Assembly (NCBI RefSeq): GCF_039812505.1
Contig: NZ_JBDIAQ010000036.1
Location: 1 to 27,677, forward strand
Source of the DNA: Intrasporangium_A sp039812505
Lineage (GTDB): Bacteria; Actinomycetota; Actinomycetes; Actinomycetales; Dermatophilaceae
DNA: 27,677 nt
Reading direction: 5' to 3'
The notes under the pieces were generated by a model that did not search any database, was not told the DNA's origin, and worked only from the letters and a program-made list of their open reading frames with translations. The position numbers were made by a program, and so were the translations under genes. The stretch's first letter is position 1; every line of letters starts with the position of its first letter. This document shows, piece by piece, positions 25,338 through 27,677 of this stretch.

Positions 25338-26537
25338 TCAGGGTACGTCGGCGCCTTCCTTGCGCTGCAGCACCCACCAGAAGCCGCCGTACCCGGAGGG
25401 GTCGATCAGCCGCGCCTGCGCCGAGCGCCGCTCGAGGTCTCGCAGGTAGCCTGCAGGGTCGGTGCGAGCGCGGGTGTGGTCGGGCGGCCGCGCGTCGAGG
25501 CCGAGCGAGACGAGCAGGTCGCGCTGGCGGTGCACCTCGTCGGCCGCGAGGCTGTCCACGGCCACGTGGGCCGTCAGGTCGCACGTGCCGTCGGGCACGG
25601 GGCGGGTCAGGTGGCCCGCGCGGTATGCCGCCAGCGTCCCGCCGCTCGGCCGCTCGCTCGCGAGGTGGCCGTAGTCGACCGCGACCAGCAGGCCCGACGC
25701 GACCCGGGAGACCAGGCCGGCCCAGGCGAGGTCGCGGGTGCGGCCCACCTCGACCCGCTCGCCCGGGGTCCGGGTCGGCCAGTGCGACGCTGCCCAGGCC
25801 GCGTCCGGGTCGGTGAGCTTCGGCCCGAGCTCCTCGTCGCCGGTCGACGGGTCGACCAGGACCTCGCACAGGGTCCCGTCGTCCGCGACCTCGGCGACGG
25901 TGCACGGCACCACGTCGAGCCACTCGTTCGCGATCACGAGAGCGTCCTGCAGGTCGTGCAGGGCGGTGGGCAGGGCGGCGCCCCCAGGTGACCGGAGCCA
26001 CTCGACCCGGGCGTCGAGCCCCGCCGGGCGGTCGACCACGTCGACGCCGACGACCCTCGTGTCGCGTCTCGTGTCGCCTGTCATGTCGCCTGTCATGTCG
26101 CCTGTCAGGTCGTGTGCCGTGTCGTCTGCCAGGTCGCGTCTCCTGTTGCCTGTCATGTCGCCTGTCAGGTCGCGTCTCGGGTCGCGTCTCCTGTCGCCTG
26201 TCTGGTCGCGTCTCAGGTTGCCAACGGTCCGTTCGCCAGGTGGCTGGGCACGGCCCGCAGGCCGGGGGCCCACGGCGGGCGCGGCCGGCAGGGCGAGGCG
26301 GGCCAGCCGGCTCGTCAGCTCGCCCCGGCCGGCACCGATGTCGACGACGACCGACGGCGCCCGGTCCGGCACGTACCGGTGCCAGAGCCGCAGCAGGGCC
26401 TCGGCGAGCACCGGCCCGGTTGAGCCATGGGACGCGGTCGTGAAGTGCGCCGCGGGCCCGCCGCGGGTGACGTAGAAGCCGAGCTCGGCGTCATACAGGG
26501 CCTGTTGCCAGGCCACCGACCACGGCAGGGCACCCAT
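25338..26537 (-). CDS. MidA/NDUFAF7-type SAM methyltransferase with repeat insertion
   Basis: A DUF185/MidA family methyltransferase of 399 residues. Seen: DAELGFYVTRGGPAAHFTTA at the N-terminus (family signature region), SAM motif I VVVDIGAGRGELTSRLA (about 63-79), VVGVDVVDRPAGL, ANEWLDVVPC (motif IV region), VAVDYGHLASERPSGGTLAAY and a C-terminal DPSGYGGFWWVLQRK. In eukaryotes the family methylates an Arg of the NuoD homologue of complex I. Between Rossmann strands 1 and 2 there is an insertion of low-complexity sequence; residues 107-162 are 14 tetrapeptide repeats of the type DxTG/DxRR, encoded by a 12-bp tandem repeat. Start: ATG at 26537, with TACAGT exactly 6 nt upstream (leaderless). 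First gene of an operon with copC, a methyltransferase and an Fsr MFS; divergent from the DUF2520 gene (29 bp). Confidence 0.88.
   Translation of the reverse strand: MGALPWSVAWQQALYDAELGFYVTRGGPAAHFTTASHGSTGPVLAEALLRLWHRYVPDRAPSVVVDIGAGRGELTSRLARLALPAAPAVGPRPAGRAQPPGERTVGNLRRDQTGDRRRDPRRDLTGDMTGNRRRDLADDTAHDLTGDMTGDMTGDTRRDTRVVGVDVVDRPAGLDARVEWLRSPGGAALPTALHDLQDALVIANEWLDVVPCTVAEVADDGTLCEVLVDPSTGDEELGPKLTDPDAAWAASHWPTRTPGERVEVGRTRDLAWAGLVSRVASGLLVAVDYGHLASERPSGGTLAAYRAGHLTRPVPDGTCDLTAHVAVDSLAADEVHRQRDLLVSLGLDARPPDHTRARTDPAGYLRDLERRSAQARLIDPSGYGGFWWVLQRKEGADVP
26052..26219 (-). repeat. 12-bp in-frame minisatellite inside the MidA-like gene
   Basis: Fourteen 12-bp units (168 bp) encode tetrapeptides NLRR, DQTG, DRRR, DPRR, DLTG, DMTG, NRRR, DLAD, DTAH, DLTG, DMTG, DMTG, DTRR, DTRV. 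The commonest unit is GACATGACAGGC. The array uses five AGA, three AGG and six ACA codons, all rare elsewhere in this window. The unit length is a multiple of three, so copy-number change would keep the frame. Confidence 0.9.
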
Positions 26538-26543
26538 GGCGGG

Positions 26544-26549
26544 ACTGTA
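26544..26549 (-). promoter_or_regulatory. Candidate -10 element of the MidA operon (leaderless type)
   Basis: TACAGT on the minus strand ends exactly 6 nt before the ATG at 26537. In the same 29-bp gap, TAGCGT (26554-26559, plus strand) lies 7 nt before the DUF2520 ATG, so both divergent genes may be leaderless from back-to-back promoters. Confidence 0.45.
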
Positions 26550-26566
26550 GCGGTAGCGTTTCCGGG

Positions 26567-27457
26567 ATGAGGACTCCGCACGAGCGACCGGCGCGCTTCG
26601 ACGTCGGGGTGGTCGGCGCGGGCCGCGTCGGCGCGGTGCTCGGGGCCGCCCTCGCGCGGGCCGGGCACCGCGTGACCGGGGTGTCGGCGGTGAGCGACGC
26701 CTCGCGGGAGCGGGCCGACCGGCTGCTGCCGGGGGTGCCCACCCGACCGGTGCCCGACGTCATCGAGGGTGCGCACCTGGTCATCCTCGCCGTGCCCGAC
26801 GACACCCTGCCCGGACTGGTGGCCGGGCTGCACCGGGCCGCCGTGTTCACGCCGGGCCAGCTGGTCATGCACACCTCGGGAGCGCACGGAATCTCGGTGT
26901 TCGAGCCGGCCGCCGGCAGCGACCTCGTCCCGCTCGCGCTGCATCCGGCGATGGCGTTCACCGGCACCGCGATGGACCTCGAGCGGCTCACCGACTGCTG
27001 TTTCGCGGTCACGACCATGGACCTGGCCCGGCCGCTCGGCGAGGCGCTGGTCATCGAGATGGGGGGCGATCCGGTCTGGGTGCCGGAGTCCCGGCGGCTG
27101 GCCTACCACGCGGCCCTGACGCACGCCGCGGACCATCTCGTGACCCTCGTCGCCCAGTCGATGCAGCTGCTCGGCGAGGCCGGGGTGGAGGGTCCGGACC
27201 GCATCCTGGAGCCGCTCCTGACGGCTGCGCTGTCGAACGCGCTCCGGCTCGGTGACGGGGCCCTCGGCGGGCCGGTGTCGCGTGGCGATGCCGACACGGT
27301 CGCCTCACACGTCGACCTGCTGGCCTCGGAGGCGCCCGACGTGCTGGCGACGTATGTGGCCATGGCCCGGGCGACGACGCAACGGGCCGTACTGTCGGGG
27401 CGGCTCGGCGCAGCCACGGCAGAGCCCGTGCTCGAGGCCCTGTCCGACGACTACTGA
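26567..27457 (+). CDS. Rossmann-like DUF2520 protein
   Basis: A soluble protein of 296 residues. An N-terminal Rossmann domain is shown by DVGVVGAGRVGAVLGAALARAGH (GxGxxG, about residues 12-34) and by HLVILAVPDDTLPGLVAGL, followed by the DUF2520 helical domain with YHAALTHAADHLVTLVAQSM and LEPLLTAALSNALRLGDGALGGPVSRGD. The family resembles NADP-dependent 6-phosphogluconate/ketopantoate reductase folds and in actinomycetes usually precedes panC, so a link to pantothenate synthesis is possible; the next gene is beyond the window. ATG start at 26567; no ribosome binding site is clear. Divergent from the MidA gene. Confidence 0.88.
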   Translation: MRTPHERPARFDVGVVGAGRVGAVLGAALARAGHRVTGVSAVSDASRERADRLLPGVPTRPVPDVIEGAHLVILAVPDDTLPGLVAGLHRAAVFTPGQLVMHTSGAHGISVFEPAAGSDLVPLALHPAMAFTGTAMDLERLTDCCFAVTTMDLARPLGEALVIEMGGDPVWVPESRRLAYHAALTHAADHLVTLVAQSMQLLGEAGVEGPDRILEPLLTAALSNALRLGDGALGGPVSRGDADTVASHVDLLASEAPDVLATYVAMARATTQRAVLSGRLGAATAEPVLEALSDDY

Positions 27458-27496
27458 CCCGCGGCCGGGTCCGTCCGGTCGTAGGGTCGGTGCCGG

Positions 27497-27550
27497 CCGG
27501 GGTGTGCGTGGTTGAGGTCGCCCTGGTGACCACAACCACGCACAACCCGG
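27497..27550. repeat. Palindromic dispersed repeat, copy 2
   Basis: A 54-bp hairpin whose ends are CCGGG (27497-27501) and CCCGG (27546-27550). The main stem pairs TGTGCGTGGTTG with CAACCACGCACA and closes on GGTC/GACC. It lies 40 bp after the DUF2520 stop and could act as its terminator. Its 28-bp core is identical to copy 1. Confidence 0.8.
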
Positions 27551-27567
27551 GGCAGCTGGGCGAGGCC

Positions 27568-27607
27568 GTGCGTGGTTGAGGTCGCCTTGGTGACCACAAC
27601 CACGCAC
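27568..27607. repeat. Palindromic dispersed repeat, copy 3
   Basis: A 40-bp hairpin offset 64 bp from copy 2: GTGCGTGGTTG (27568-27578) and GGTC pair with GACC and CAACCACGCAC (ending 27607). One base in the central core differs from copies 1 and 2. After it, 27608-27677 shows nothing I can assign. Confidence 0.8.
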
Positions 27608-27677
27608 AACCCGGGCGAGGTGCCCACGGGCTCGTCGCCGTCCCGGGGTGTGCCGCCGTCGAACCCGCCCTGATCCG

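Overview
The window is dense, very high-GC DNA (well over 70% GC by eye) with frequent GTG starts, 4-bp stop/start overlaps and leaderless-type promoters. It carries the actinobacterial block ppa - dacB - DUF2342 metalloprotease - tilS - hpt - ftsH - folE - folP - folB/folK - DUF3180, followed by an orphan NuoD paralogue, a MidA-type methyltransferase and a DUF2520 protein. From memory of Streptomyces and Micrococcales gene orders, I infer an actinomycete of the Micrococcales, probably Intrasporangiaceae or a relative. No rRNA, tRNA, phage, transposase or CRISPR was seen.

Layout. 61-2484 (-) is a CtpE-like P-type ATPase, divergent from an ACT-domain NAD malic enzyme (2660-4099, +). Two MFS transporters converge at about 5.5 kb; the second is co-transcribed with a MarR regulator that has a palindromic operator in its promoter. 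7254-7530 holds no gene but contains nested palindromes and a tandem repeat. Next come an LLM-class flavin enzyme and pyrophosphatase (-), then a long plus-strand run from 9107 to 21149: cell wall (dacB), metalloprotease, tRNA lysidine synthesis, purine salvage, an inserted MmgE/PrpD plus ComA/HSA32-like gene pair, FtsH and a tightly overlapping folate operon. From 26537 back to 21310 the minus strand carries MidA methyltransferase - CopC - methyltransferase - Fsr-type MFS, then nuoD2 and a small lipoprotein. The DUF2520 gene (26567-27457, +) diverges from MidA.

What stands out. (1) Three sites of the form GGAA[C/T]-N18/19-GTT, the SigR/SigH thiol/heat-stress promoter type, lie in the correct orientation ahead of the metalloprotease, the PrpD/ComA-like pair and ftsH. 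This suggests a stress regulon embedded in the housekeeping block, with the two-gene insert as a candidate undescribed stress-metabolic module. (2) The MidA family methylates an arginine of the NuoD subunit of complex I. Here a MidA gene sits in the same minus-strand gene run as an orphan NuoD paralogue that keeps this arginine but has Trp at the quinone-site Tyr position. (3) That MidA gene carries an in-frame 12-bp minisatellite (14 units) rich in rare codons. (4) The octamer GTATGCCG occurs 14 times, roughly sixteen times the chance estimate, and often forces rare codons. (5) Two palindromic repeat families occupy intergenic regions.

All functional calls rest on reading motifs and family knowledge; no database search was possible.
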